This document shows positions 34,055-47,035 of a DNA stretch of 64,000 nt, in pieces. The first letter of the stretch is position 1. Every line of letters starts with the position of its first letter. The notes below the pieces were generated by a model. The model was not told the DNA's origin. It saw only the letters and a list, made by a program, of their open reading frames with translations, and did no database searches. The stretch lies in assembly GCF_040802235.1 (NCBI RefSeq), contig NC_133159.1:75256501-75320500 (forward strand), given 5' to 3'. Both the position numbers and the translations under genes were made by a program. This DNA is from Manis javanica (lineage: Eukaryota > Chordata > Mammalia > Pholidota > Manidae).

Positions 34055-35683
34055 CTGCAAAGGAAGAGATGAGATGAACTGGAATTTTTGGTCTTCAGAA
34101 AGAGAAAGTCATTTGCTTCCTGAACCTGGGTACATTCTACTCTCCAGCATGGACTAAGTTTCTAAAGAAATAAAAAAAAAAAAAAGAGCAAAAAGAGACA
34201 TAGTAAAACAAGTAGCAGGTCCTTACCAAGTCTGCTATAGGCCGTCCCCAAGTTCTTAAATAGCTGGTGGGCATAAGAAAACCCATATCCTGAGTTTAAT
34301 TTATTGCTAGTTTGAATCTGACTCTTCTCCACTGGCTTTTAGCATGCTTATATTTCATTCTCAGTTTTTACCTCCTTGAATCTCCAGATTGGATCTGTGT
34401 GACCACTCTGTTTTGTATGTTCTTGCTCTTATCCCATACCAACTTGCTTTTCTCTAATTAGAGCAATGTCTAATCAAATCTCCCTGTCTAAGTGTAATCA
34501 AACTGTATTATACTAAATCCTGCCAGGTCATTATGTAGCATTATCTAACAAATCCTAATCATTTACTTCTTAGAGCTGTACTTAAAAATTTTTTGTGTGT
34601 AGTTATTAATGTGCCTTCTCCAATCAGAGCTTCAATGCATGATCATTTTGTGGCTGGGGAAGTGAGTATAAGTACCTTTTTAAATAATGCTAAACTATTT
34701 ATTTTCTAACTTTTAAGCATCAATTCTTATAGCCTTAAGATTCCCTGATACAACATTTTTAAGCTATCTGAGATTTAAGCAAATGAGATTTAAGAAAAAA
34801 GAAAACCAATTTTCTTCCCTTTTAGAAATGATTATTTACTACAAAAACTAACATTTCACCATCTGCTTGACTTTCTTTCACCAGAATCCTGCAGTGGATC
34901 TGGATCCCTTACTAGTTGACTGCTTTTTAAAAATTATGAAGACCCATTCTTCCCCCGTCCTCATAGCCAATGCTGTGGAGATCATCCAGGTGACAAGTAA
35001 AAATAGAAACTGCTTAGGTGCAGAGAAGAGATGATTCATTGCAAATGGCATAGAACCAGGGCATGGGAGGCAGGAAATGCCCAGGCCAACCCAATTCCAA
35101 AGGGTGGATTCCACATGATTTTACAGACTCAAATGCCAAGATGCTTTCTGATTCCATTCTAATCTGATTCCAGTGCAATATTTGTACATTATATTGTAGA
35201 TTTCTGGTTGCCCAACTTGTACATAGCAGGTGCCATAATAATTTTTAGATTAGAAAGATACGGGGACCTGGCAGTGATGATCTACACCAATTAGCTAGAA
35301 AAACAACATACACAATCCAAATTTATTTGCACATATTGGAGACTCATAAACTCTTATGCTTTGGGATGATGTCACTAATGGGAGATGGAACTAATTTGTT
35401 ACTGAATTATCAGACCTCCTAATGAAAAACATTAACACTATGTACCTATGTTAATAAAAGTATTTTCTACATTGTACTCCATATCTGGGTAACATCTTTA
35501 ATGACTTTAGGAGAGCCCAATCTCCAAAACATTTTTACAGATTCCAACTGTTTGCACCCCATACCTAACTACTGCTCTGCCAGTCATAACTCAGCCCATA
35601 ATGTAGGCTCTGAAATGCATTCTCCCTAACTCTATTAGAGCCCCATAAACTTTCGTTAAGTAAAAACAACTCAAGAACAGATC

Positions 35684-35716
<33 letters not shown>

Positions 35717-36157
35717 TTTGGCTTTGAGGTAAGGCAAACCAGATTTCCAATCCCAGCCCTACAACTGACTGTCTGTAGGACATTGGCATTTCTATTTTAG
35801 ACTGTTTTCAAAAAAATGAAAGTAAATAAATAAATATTTGTTTCAGTACAACTGCTAGCTTAACAAAGAGAAAGCTTCAGGAGAGGAGAAAAATGTAAAG
35901 AAATAAAATAACAAAAAATATGAGAGAAAAGGCTCAGAGGTACTTGATAGTGTTGGGTTTCTAAAAGAAAACATCTGTTTTCAGCCATATAACTCTGGTT
36001 GGGGATTTTTTGTGTGTGTGATTTTTGTTGTTATTTGCTTATGCTTTGTTTTGTGTTGTTTTTCAATTGAGTTTGGAGGAAGAGGAAAAACCAAGGAGAT
36101 AAATGGAAATCAAACAAGAAGGAGATGTATGAAGCATGCACCATTATAAGAAATTTA
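34055..36157. other. Presumed GBP5 intron 1, unique part
   Basis: AT-rich sequence without coding potential. It contains a CA repeat at 35684-35715 and, at 34098-34107, the purine string GAAAGAGAAA. Confidence 0.5.
35684..35715 (+). repeat. (CA)n microsatellite
   Basis: About 16 uninterrupted CA units. Confidence 0.95.
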
Positions 36158-37152
36158 GGCAGAGAGGAGCCAAGATGGCGGCATGAGTAGGGCAGCAGAA
36201 ATCTCCTCCCAAAACCATATATATTTTTGAAAATGCAACAAATACAACTATTTCTAAAAGAGAGAACAGAGGATACAGTACAATAGCCAGGCTACATCTA
36301 CATCTGCTAGAACTCAGCATCTCATGAAGGGGGTAAGATACAAGCCGTGACCCGGTGGGACCCAAGCGCTCCCACCACCACAGCTCCCCAGTGGGAGGAG
36401 AGGAGTCAGAGCAGGGAGGGAGTGAAAGCCCAGGACTGCTAAACAACCAGCTCTAGTAATCTGCACCAGGAGTGCAGACACACATTGCATGGTGAACTGG
36501 ATATTAGGGAAATGGAAAAGCAAAATCTGTGAGCGGGTCCCTGCAGCCGGCTCCCCTGGAACAAAAGAAAAGCGAGTTCTTTTTGAAAGTCTTAAAGGGA
36601 CAGGGGCCTCACAGCTGGATGGAATCATCCCAGCACACTCAGCCCAGCAGGTGGGGAATCTTGAGGAACTTCAGGTGCCCCAATCTCCTGGGTGGCAACA
36701 CAGCTCTGAAGCCCCTCACGGTGATCAGCAGCCTGCCATTTGTTCCCCTGGCCAGTGCGGCCCCACCACAGCAGCCAAGCAGCCAGAGAGTGGCCTTGCC
36801 CACAACAGCCTCCCAGACTCTCCTCCTGGCACCCAGCTGCCTGGACCAGACCAAGAGGCCACCACTGGTGTGCAGCTGCCTGGTGCAGGCAGAGGAAGCC
36901 AGGGCAGGGTGCAAAGGGGTGCTGTTCTTGCAGGACAACACACCCAGCACACCTGCCGCTCCCCGCAGGGCTCTGTGTGGCCCTGCCAGCTGCCTCACTG
37001 GTGGCAGCTCAGCAGATTAATCTGGACACTGCTCCTGGTGTGTGAGTAACTGACACAGGCAATAGAGAAGGGCAAGGTGAACAGCAAGCAGGAAGAGACT
37101 TTGTTCACCCAGCTGATACACAAACCATCTGCCTGTGACTACCTCTATAGCC

Positions 37153-37995
37153 ATGAAAAGGCAGAAGAATTTGGGCCAGTCTAGAATTACCCAGACAACC
37201 CCTGAGAGAGGGCTTGGGGAGATAGATATAACAAATCTTCCTAAAAAAGAATTCAAAATAAAGGTCATAACCATGCTGATGGACCAGCAGAGAAATATGC
37301 AAGAGCTAAGGGATCAAGTCAGGAGGGAGAACACAGAAATAAAACAATCTCTAGAAGGACTTAAGAACAGACTGGATGAGGTGCAAGAGACCATTAGTGT
37401 AATAGAAATCAGAGAACAGGAACACAGAGAAGCTGAGGCAGAGAGAGGATCTCTGGGAATGAAAGAATATTAAGAGGACTGTGTGACCAACCCAAATGGA
37501 ACAATATTTGCATTATAGGGGTACCAGAAGAACAAGAGAGAGAAAAAGGGATAGAAAGTGCCTTTGAAGAAATAATCGCTGAAAACTTCCCCAAACTGGG
37601 GGAGGAAATAGTCTCTCAGACAATGGAAGCCCACATATTTCCCAACACAGGGAACCAAGGAGGACAACATCAACATATAATAATTAAAATGGCAAAGATC
37701 AAAGATATGGACAGAATATTAAAGGCAGCCAGAAAGAGAAAAAAGGCCACCTATGAAGGAAAACCCATCAGGCTATCATCAGACTTCTCAACAGAAACCT
37801 TACAGGCCAGAAGAGAATGGCATGACATATTTAATACAATGAAAGAGAAGAAACTTGAACCAAGAATACTGTAGCCAGCACAATTATCATTTAAATATGA
37901 AGAAGGGATTAAACAATTCCCAGACAAGCAAAAGTTCAGGGAATTTGCCTCCCACAAACCACCTCTACAGGACATTTTAAAGGGACTTCTCTAGA
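37153..37995 (+). pseudogene. L1 ORF1 remnant (RNA-binding coiled-coil protein)
   Basis: The first frame gives MKRQKNLGQSRITQ and a heptad-rich QQRNMQELRDQVRRENTEIK up to TAA at 37471. The next conserved part is in another frame (EAHIFPNTGNQGGQHQHIII, then AKIKDMDRILKAARKRKKAT), ending EKKLEPRIL with a premature TAG. Homologous sequence continues to 37995. Confidence 0.85.
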
Positions 37996-38272
37996 TGGAA
38001 GTACTCCTAAGGCTACATAGATGTCACCAGAGAAAATAAAATCACAGTAAAGAAAGCAGACCAACCAAATAATAACTAAAGGCAAAAAATAAAATCAACT
38101 ATTCACAAAAGCAGTCAAAGGAAACACAAAAGAGTACAGAATAAAACACCCAACATTTAAAGAATGGAGTAGGAGGAATAAGAAGGGAGAGAAATAAAGA
38201 ATCAATAATCAGACTGTGTTTATAATAGCTTAATAAGTGAGTTAAGTTAGATGGTTAGATAGTAAAGAATCT

Positions 38273-41200
38273 ATGCTTGAACCTTTGGTAACCACAAATC
38301 TAAAGCCTGCAATAGCAATAAGTACATATTTTTCAATAATCACCCTAAATGTAAATGGACTGAATACACCAATCAAAAGACACAGAGTAATAGAATGCAT
38401 AAAAAAAACAGGACCCATATACATGCTGCTTACAAAAGACTCAGCTCAAACTCAAAGATATACACAGACTAAAAGTCAAGGGATGGAAAAAGATATTTCA
38501 TGCAAACAATAGGGAGAAAAAAGAAGGTGTTACAGTACTTGTATCAGACAAAATAGACTTCAAAACAAAGAAAGTAACAAGAGCTAAAGAAGGATATTAC
38601 ATAATGATAAAGGGTCAGTCCAACAAGAGGATATAACCATTATAAACATATATGCACCCAATACAGGAGCATCAAAATATGTGAAACAAATGCTAACAGA
38701 ATTAAAGGAAGCAACAGAATGCAGTGCTTTCGTTCTAGGAGACTTCAACACACCACTCACTCCAAAGGACAGATCCACCAGACAGAAAATAAGTAAGGAC
38801 ACAGAGGCACTGAACAACATACTAGAACAGATGGACCTAACCAGACACCTACAGAACTCTACACCCAAAAGCAGCAGGATACACATTCTTCTCAAGTGCA
38901 CATGGAACATTTTCCAGAATAGACTGTATACTAGGCCACAAAAAGAGCCTCAGTAAATTCAAAAAGATTGAAATTCTACAAACCAACTTCTCAGACCACA
39001 AAGGTATAAAATTATAAGTAAATTGTACAAAGAAAACAAAAAGGCTCACAAACACATGGAGGCTTAACAACATGCTCTTAAACAATCAATGGATCAATGA
39101 CCGAATAAAAACAGAGAGCAAACAATATATGGAGACAAATGACAGCAACAGCACAAAGCCCCAACATCTGTGCGATGCAGCAAAGGTAGTTCTAAGAGGA
39201 AAGTATAAAGCAATCCAGGCCTATTTAAAGAAGGAAGAACAATCCCAAATGAATGGTCTAAAGTCACAATTAATGAAACTGGAAAAAGAAGAACAAATGA
39301 GGCCCAAAGTCAGTAGAAGGAGGGACATAACAAAGATCAGAGAAGAAAGAAATAAAATTGAGAAGAATAAAACAATAGAAAAAATCAATGAAACCAAGAG
39401 CTGATTCTTTGAGAAAATAAACAACATAGATAAGCCCCTAACCAGAGTTCTTAAGTGAAAAAAAGAATCTATACACATCAACAGAACCAGAAATAGGAAA
39501 GGAAAAATCACAACGGACCCCACAGAAATACAAACTATTATTAGAGAATACTATGAAAATCTATATGCTAACAAGCTGGAAAGCCTAGAGGAAATGAACA
39601 ACTTGATAGAAAAATACAACCTTTCAAGACTGACCAAAGAAGAAACAGAAAATCTAAACAGACCAATTACAAGCAACAAAATGGAATTGGTAATCAAAAA
39701 AACTACCCAAGAACAAAACTCCTGATCCAGATGGATTCACTGCTGAATTTTATCAGACATATAAAGAAGACATAATACCCATTCTCCTTAAAGTTTTCCA
39801 AAAAATAGAAAAAGAGTGAATACTTCCAAACTCATTTTATGAAGCCAGCATCACTCTAATACCAAAACCCACCAAAAAAGAAAATTACAGGCCAATATCC
39901 CTGATGAACATAGATGTAAAAATACTCAACAAAATATTAGCAAACCAAATTCAAAAATACATCAAGAGGATCATACACCATGATCAAATGGGATTAATCT
40001 CAGGGATGCAAGGATGGTACAACATTTGAAAATCCATCAACATCATCCACCACATCAACAAAAAGAAGGACAAAAACCACATGATCGTCTCCATAGATGC
40101 TGAAAAAGCATTTCACGAAATTCAACATCCATTGATGATAAAAACTCTCAACAAAATGGGTATAGAGGGCAACTACCTCAACATAATAAAGGCCATATAT
40201 GACAAACCCACAGCCAACATCATACTTAACAGCAAGAAGCTGAAAGCTTTTACTCTAAGATAGGGAACAAGACAGGGATGCCCACTCTCCCCACTGTTAT
40301 TCAACATAGTACTGGAGGTCCTAGCCATGGCAATCAGAAAAAACAAAGAAATACAAGGCATCCAGACTGGTAAAGAAGAAGTCAAACTGTCCTTATTTGC
40401 AAATGACATGACATTGTACATGAAAAACCCTAAAAACTCTACTCCAAAACTACTAGAACTAATATCTGAATTCAGCAAAGTTGCAGGAGACAAAATTGAC
40501 ACACGAAGTCTGTTACATTCCTTTCCACTAACAATGAGCTAGCAGCAAGAGAAATCAGGAAAACAATTCCATTCACAATTGCATCAAGAAGAATAAAATA
40601 CCTAGGAATAAACCTAACCAAGGAAGTGAAAGACGTATACCCTTAAAACTACAAGGGTATAGTAGTTTTAAATTAAATTAAAGAGGACACTAACAAATGG
40701 AAACTCATATCATGCCTTGGCTAGGAAGAATTAATATTGTTAAAATGGCCATCCTGCCTGAAACAATCTACAGATTCAGTGCAATCCCTATCAAAATACC
40801 AACAGCATTCTTCGACGAACTGGAACAAATAGTTTTAAAACTCATATGACCCTGAATAGCCTAAGCAATCCTGAGAAGGAAGAATAAAGCAGGGGGGATC
40901 TCGCTTCCCAACTTCAAGCTCTACTACAAAGCCACAGTAATTAAGACAATTTGGTACAGCACAGACCAGTGGAACACAATAGAGAGTCCAGATATTACCC
41001 AAAGATATATGGTCAATTAATATATGGTAAAGGAGCCATGGACATACAATGGGGAAATGACAGCCTCTTCAACAGCTGGTGTTGACAAAACTTGACAGCT
41101 ACATGTAATAGAATGAAATTGGATCATTGTCTAACCCCATACACAAAAGTAAATTCAAAATGGATCAAAGACCTGAATGTAAGTCATGATACCATTAAAC

Positions 41201-42062
41201 AATCAGAAAAAGTATAAGCAAAACTCTCTTGGACATAAACATGAGCAACTTCTTCATGAATATATCTCCCCAGTCAAAAATGAACAAGTGGGACTATATC
41301 AAGCTGTAAACCTTCTGTACAGGAAAGGACACCACCAATAGAACAAAAAGGCATCCTACAGTATGGGAGAATATATTCATAAATGACAGATCTGATAAAG
41401 GGTTGACATCCAAAATATATAAAGAGCTCATGCACCTCAACAAACAAAAAGCAAATAATCCAATTAAAAAATGGTCAGAGGAGCTGAACAGACACTTCTC
41501 CAAAGAAGAAATTCAGATGGCCAACAGACACATGAAAAGATGCTCCACAGCATTAATCAACAGAGAAATGCAAATTAAAACCACAATGAGATATCACCTC
41601 ATACCAGTAAGGATCACCTTAAAAACAACAAAACACAAACAACAACAAATGTTGGTGAGGTTTTGGAGAAAGGGGAACCCTCCTACACTGTTGTGGAAAG
41701 CAGTATGGAGATTCCTCAAAAAACTCAAAATAGAAATACCATTTGACCCAGGAGTTCCACTTCTAGGAATTTACCCTAAGAATGCAGCAGCCCAGTTTGA
41801 GAAAGACATATGCACCTCTATGTTTATAGCAGCACTATTTACAATAGCCAAGAAATGGAAGCAACCTAAGTGTCCATCAGTAGATGAATGGATAAAGAAG
41901 ATGTCATACATATACACAATGGAATATTATTCAGCCATAAGAAGAAAACAAATCCTACCATTTGCAACAACATGGATGGAGCTAGAGGGTATTATGCTCA
42001 GTGAAATAAGCCAGGCGGAGAAAGACAAGTATAAAATGATTTCACTCATCTCTGGAGTATAA
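38273..42062 (+). pseudogene. L1 ORF2 remnant (endonuclease/reverse transcriptase)
   Basis: The start LKPAIAISTYFSIITLNVNG is the AP-endonuclease N-terminus. Later pieces include a template-handling segment ([20 protein letters not shown] near 40098), the altered catalytic box [10 protein letters not shown], and the intact C-terminal frame 41403-42062 with [16 protein letters not shown] and [10 protein letters not shown]. Multiple stops and frameshifts lie between. Confidence 0.88.
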
Positions 42063-42409
42063 GAACAAAGCAAAAACTGAAGGAGCAAAACAGCAGCAGA
42101 CTCACAGAACCCAAGAATGGACTAACAGTTTCCAAAGGGAAAGGGACTGGGGAGGATGGGTGGAAGGGAGAGATAAGGGGGGGTGAAGAAAGGGGGCATT
42201 ATGATTAGCATGTGTAATGTGAGGGGCGGGGCACAGGGAGAGCTGTACAACACAGAGAAGACAAGTAGTGATTCTATAGCATTTTACTGCACTGATGGAT
42301 AGTGACTGTAATGGGGTATGTGGCAGGGACTTGGTGATGGGAGGAGTCTAGTAAACATAATGTTCCTCAGGTAATTGTAGATCAGTGATACCAAAATTAA
42401 AAAAAAATA

Positions 42410-42680
42410 GAAGTTCAAAGGAGGAGAGAGTTCCAAGGAGTAAACAGAATTGCCAGTGTGGAAGGGTCAGGCTGAGCAACTGCTGGATTAAGTGATTTGC
42501 AGTAGCAAAGCCAATAGAACAGGAGAAACAGAATCTAACACAAAAGGCCTTAAAGAATAAGCCGGTGCTGGGAAATCAAAGTGAATTAATTCAGAGCTAT
42601 TTCTAAAGGAGAAAAATCCATCTTCAAACAAAGTATAAGACTATGACTAAAAATATAGAGCTGTTTACATGAAACCTCTT
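42410..42680. other. Unassigned sequence between L1 and LTR
   Basis: Nothing recognised. Confidence 0.4.
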
Positions 42681-42685
42681 TATTG

Positions 42686-43148
42686 TGTAAGTGGGCCTGA
42701 AGGAGTTAAAAGTTGGTCTCTAGCACCTTGCAGACCACCAGGAGCTAAGATAAAGATAACCAGATGGATAGGGCAACACTGTCTATTTTATCGAGATGAG
42801 ACAATAATTGTCTTATTAAGAGTTTGCAGAAACCTCATGACTAGACCTGTCCCGACAGGGAGTCAACCGACAGGGACCGTGGGAGCTTCAGGACCCTCCT
42901 CGGACCCTCACTGAAGTCCAGATGTCCAATTATCTGTCACCTCTGTTCCTCCTCCACCTCCCCCTTCCCTAGCATAAAAGGAGCTTGAAAGAACCCTGAG
43001 TGAAAGTGAGCCTTCATGACAATAGTCCTCCCATCTGCCAGTCTGCCCTGCCGATTTTGTTGAACGAAGCTCTTTCTCTACTGGACCCTCTGTCTTTTGA
43101 TTTATTGGCTGAATCCAGTGGGAGCTGAAACTGCCGTTCACTGTTACA
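42686..43148 (+). mobile_element. Solo LTR, ERV1-like
   Basis: The unit has a TG...CA frame (TGTAAGTGGG to CTGTTACA), a GC-rich U3 with duplicated ACAGGGA-type strings, a TATA-like AGCATAAAAGGAGC at 42971-42984 and a pyrimidine-rich R/U5 (GAAGCTCTTTCTCTACTGGA). The exact 5' end is uncertain and I saw no clean target duplication. Confidence 0.55.
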
Positions 43149-43631
43149 GCTGTCCACTCTGGGTTACAAAGTTTTAAGTTTTTTGTCCTTCACAGTGTAA
43201 GCAAACTGTTTACACTGCAAACTGTTCACTCCTCTTTTTCATGAAAGTAACAGTCATAGTTCTCTAAACTTTCAGGCTGCAGTTTGAACTAAATTCATCA
43301 GGTGTTACCCAAGAGAAAAGCGAGTAAGTGGCAATTATGAGCCCCATAAATCATAAAGTGGCAAAGGAAGAAAAACTGTTAATATAGTTTAGATTCTCAG
43401 TTCAGTCCCCACACATGCTTTATCTAGTTCAGCAGTAAGAAAATGTATCTGTTGCCTGTGTGATACATCAGAACTTAGTCTTTAATGAGGGCTAATATTC
43501 CATATCCGGTTCAGCCACATTCTATCCTGGAAAGAATGCTTTTAAAACAGACTGACCTTTGTAAATCTTTTCTGCCCTTACCCCAATCTTACCTTTACTA
43601 TAAATCAGTAGCAGAGATCTTTTAGAGCTGG

Positions 43632-44027
43632 TGTGGAGAAAGTGAAGGTTCCTATAGCAAAGATTCTCACCTGGCCCTGGTCGGCTTGCTCACTGCACAC
43701 GTGTGGGCAATACTTTGTTATTAACTCTATATAAAGAGTTCCTCCCAGTGCTCTGGGCAGCACGGCCCCAGGATAGCAGAGACTGGAGTGGTGGCAGCGC
43801 CGAGGACAGAGACTGAGACGGCTGCAGGGGCAGAGAGTCCTGGAGGCAGAGACCGGCTTGCTGCATGCAGACTCGCTCTGAATGAACGGTATTCTGGTGA
43901 CTGATCTGCGGCTGTGGGAATAAAGTTGGATATAAACCCTTTCACCGCAGAAACATTCCATTGTCATTCCTCCATCTCATTGAATCCATAGTGAACTTGT
44001 CCAGGGCTGAAACCTGTTGGCAAGACA
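43632..44027 (+). mobile_element. Solo LTR related to the ERV at 61.67 kb
   Basis: It runs from TGTGGAGAA to GGCAAGACA, flanked by GCTGG and GCTGA (a 5-bp target duplication with one change). It contains TATA (CTATATAAAGAG near 43727) and AATAAAG near 43919. It shares CCCAGTGCTCTGGG, a TAAACCCTTTCACC-like block and TCATTGAATCCATAG with the LTR at 61673-61979. Confidence 0.75.
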
Positions 44028-44181
44028 GCTGATAAGAAAGCTGCTTCAGTGAGAACAGCTAAGAATTCTAACTCTGCTTCTTTATTTTTATTGGTTTCTG
44101 ATATGCTTCTCCCTTACCCAATCCTGGGGATGTTTTACCTCCCCTCCTTCCATAGGGCAGCGATTTAGAGTATTAAGTTAA

Positions 44182-44220
44182 AAACCGAAACTGGAAGGTG
44201 TTTTTCAGGAAACTGAAACC
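44182..44220 (-). promoter_or_regulatory. GBP5: Paired ISRE, candidate GBP5 interferon-responsive promoter
   Basis: GAAACTGAAACC at 44209-44220 is a full match to the ISRE core GAAANNGAAA. On the minus strand it reads GGTTTCAGTTTCC. A second, imperfect site (AAAACCGAAACTGG) lies at 44182-44195. About 65-70 nt further in GBP5's direction of transcription, GGATTGG|GTAAGG (donor GT at 44117-44116) could end a non-coding first exon. Removing the L1 and two LTRs between here and 34054 leaves an intron of about 3 kb. Promoter assignment is inference. Confidence 0.5.
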
Positions 44221-44845
44221 ACAAGGAAGGCTCAATAACAAGTTAGTTCTGAAGGGAATTTGCTGAATCACAGTGAATATAACCCCGAAGTATGTCTGAA
44301 TTATGCAAATACACCGTTTTGTTTTTTGTTTGTATTTAAGGAAGCAGCCATCCTAAGCAATTAGGGTCATCTTTTGTGTTTAACATTTAGGGATTTAATA
44401 GAATTTTCTCTGATAAACCTTGAGTTGAACACACAGCATAAACTGCTGCATAACTTCAGTGAAAAAAATTAACTTTCTGAGATAAATCATATGCTAAAAA
44501 ACATTAAAGAATTTAAAAATGATCAGTCATTACTGGGGCAAAGTTTTTGTAACTACATCTTTTATGAGTCAGGCAAATATTCAAACCAAGCTCTTTGAGT
44601 ACCTACTATATATGGCAGTGTTCAAAGAAAAGCAAGAAATGAACAAAAACATGATTATCTCTATGAAAAACTTTTAGTTAGGATAATCTACTGCTTCCCC
44701 TACAATCCCATCCTCCCAAACATGTAAATATTTATTTGATTTGTCTCAATTTTAAACTACTGTCTAATAGTTTGGCACATTTTCCACAACTTCATGACTT
44801 AACTCTATGTACAACTATCAGCCACCCCAGACATTAATGACAGGA
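44221..44845. other. Upstream flank of the ISRE, no gene
   Basis: AT-rich. TTTGAGTACCTACTATATAT near 44597 is L2/MIR-age. No coding potential. Confidence 0.45.
44302..44311. promoter_or_regulatory. Octamer motif ATGCAAAT near the ISRE pair
   Basis: A perfect OCT-type octamer lies about 85 bp from the ISRE. It is a short motif and chance occurrence is likely enough that it deserves little weight alone. Confidence 0.25.
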
Positions 44846-44849
44846 AGTA

Positions 44850-45500
44850 CTCTTTTGTTTTTACTATTGAGATATTATTGACATATAATATTGTATTAGT
44901 TTTAGGTGTACAACATAATGATTTGATATGTATATATTGCAAAATGATAACCACAATAGGTTTAGTTAATATCCATCATTATACAGTTGCAACTTTTTTT
45001 CTTATGATGAAAACTTTAAAGATCTACTCTCTCAGCAAATTTCAAATATACACTACAGTATTGTTTACTATAGTCACCATGCTGAACATTACATCCCAGG
45101 ATTTATTTATGTTGTAACTGGAAGTCTGTGCCTTTTGACCACCTTTACCCATTTCACCCAATCCCTCCACCCCCTGCTTCTGGAAACTACCAATCTGTTC
45201 TTTGTATCTATAAGTTCTTTTTTTTGATTCTACATAAGTAAGATCATACAGTATTTGTCTTTCTCTGTCTGAATTATTTCACTAAGCATAATGCCCTCAA
45301 AGTCAATTCCTGTTATCACAAATGGTAGGTTTTCCTTCATTTTCATGGATGAATAATATTCCATTACACACACACCCCACATTTTCTTTAACCATTTATC
45401 CATCAGTGGACACAGGTTTTTTCCATGTCTTGGCTATTATAAATAATGCTGCAGTGAACTTGGGAGTGCATATATCTTTTTGAGATAGTGACTTTGCATT
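44850..45500 (-). mobile_element. Old L1 3' end (L1MA/MB-like)
   Basis: On the plus strand: GACATATAATATTGTATTAG, TTTTAGGTGTACAACATAAT, ACCATGCTGAACATTACATC and ATGAATAATATTCCATTACA. This is the reverse complement of an L1 3' UTR and the end of ORF2. Confidence 0.8.
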
Positions 45501-45504
45501 CTTT

Positions 45505-47035
45505 GATATTTTTTATTGAAATACAGTTGATATACAATATTATATTGGGTTCAATGATACAACATAGTGATTCAACAATTATATACATTATTAAATCCTC
45601 ACCCCAACTAGTGTAGTTACTATCTGTCAACATAGAGGGATGTCACAGAACTATTGACTATATTCTCTAAGCTGCACTTCCATCCATGTGACTAATATAT
45701 ATCATGATTGAGATTTTGTGCCTCTTTATCCCCTTTACCTATTTTACCCACCTGCCCCAACCCCTAACCCATGGTAACCACCAGTCCCGTCTCAATGTCT
45801 ATGAGTCTACTGCTGTTTTGTTCCTTCCATTTTGCTTTGTATTTATATTCCACAAATAGGTGAAATCACATGGTATTTGTCTTTCTCCACTTGGCTCATT
45901 TCACAACGTGTAATACCCTCTAGATTCATGTTGTTGCAAATGGCAGGATTTCCTTTTTTATGGCTGAATAATATTCCATTGTGTGTGTGTACCACCTCTT
46001 CTTTATCCATTCATCTATTGATGGACACTTAGGTCGCTTCCATATCTTGGCAATTGTAAATAATGCAGTGATAAACAGGAATGCATATGTCTTTTGAATC
46101 AGGGATTTTGTTTTCTTCAGGTAAATTCCTAGAAGTGGAATTACTGGGTTGAATGGTATGTCTATTTTTAGTGTTTTGAGGAGCTTCCATACTGCTTTCC
46201 ACAGTAGCTGCACCAATTGACATTCCCACCAACAGTGTAGTTGGGTTCCCTTTTCTCCACATCCTCACCAACCTTTGTTATTTATTGTCTTTTGGATAGT
46301 AGCCAGTCTGACTGGTGTGAGGTTATACCTCATTATGGTTTTGATTTGCATTTCCCTGATAATTAATGATGTGGAGCATCTTCTCATGTGCCCGTTGGCT
46401 ACCTGTATGTCTTCTTTGGAAAATGTCTATTCAGGTCCTCTGCCCATTTTTTAAATCAGGTTGTTTGTTTTCTGGTGTTGAGGCATATGAGTTCTTTATG
46501 TATTTTGGATGTTAACCCCTTATTGGATATATCACTTACTAATATATTGTCCCACACTGTAGATTGCCTTTTTGTTTTGTTGATGGTGTCCTTGACTGTA
46601 CAGAAGCCTTTAAGTTTGATGCAGTCCCATTTGTTTATTTTTGCTTTTGTGTCCCTTCCCCAGGGAGAAGTAAACAGAAAAATATTATTCATTCTTATGT
46701 TCAAGAAATTTTGCCTATGTTTTCTTCCAAGATTTTATGGTTTCACATCTTATATTTAAGTCTTTAATCTATTTACTTTACTTTTGTTTATGGGGTTGGA
46801 CAGTAATCCAATTTCATTCTCTTTCATGGAGCTGTCCAGTTTTTCCAACACTATTTATTGAAGAGACTGTTTTTCTCATTGTATATTCATGTATCTTTTG
46901 TCATATATTAATTGACCATGTATGTGTGGGTTTATATCTGGGCTGTCTAATCTGTGTCTTCTTCAGTTGCTTTCATTAGTGTCTTATAGTCTTCAGATTA
47001 GTGTCTTATAGTCTTTCACCTTCTAAGTTAGGTTT
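45505..47035 (-). mobile_element. L1 3' portion (3' UTR and C-terminal ORF2)
   Basis: The 3' end begins at TTTTTTATTGAAATACAGTTG. The C-terminal ORF2 frame 46216-45926 carries [19 protein letters not shown] and WKRPKCPSIDEWIKKRW. Upstream ORF2 continues to about 47035 with frame breaks. A 25-bp local tandem duplication (AGTGTCTTATAGTCTTCAGA-type) lies at 46979-47020. Confidence 0.85.

Larger units (their letters stand above)
36158..42409 (+). mobile_element. Full-length LINE-1, inactive
   Basis: It starts GAGAGGAGCCAAGATGGCGG, with the YY1-type CAAGATGGC found at many mammalian L1 starts, and ends in an A-rich tail at 42397-42409. The parts are a GC-rich 5' UTR to 37152, ORF1 37153-37995, a 277-nt spacer, ORF2 38273-42062 and a 3' UTR. 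ORF1 has a stop at 37471 with a frame change, and another stop at 37872. ORF2 is broken into many frames, and the reverse transcriptase F/YADD box reads FAND (near 40396). It sits antisense to GBP5, probably in its first intron. Confidence 0.93.

Noticed and set aside
34098-34107. GAAAGAGAAA as an ISRE just upstream of GBP5 exon 1
   Set aside because: It formally fits GAAANNGAAA but is a low-complexity purine string next to the splice acceptor; the 44.2-kb pair is much closer to real ISREs.
36489-37049. 186-aa frame and overlapping 163-aa and 101-aa frames
   Set aside because: They lie in the L1 5' UTR before ORF1; the same region in the other L1 copy does not preserve them.
36140-42420. Target-site duplication of the full-length L1
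   Set aside because: ATAAGAAATTTA before and ATAGAAGTTCAA after the element are only loosely alike; not enough to claim.
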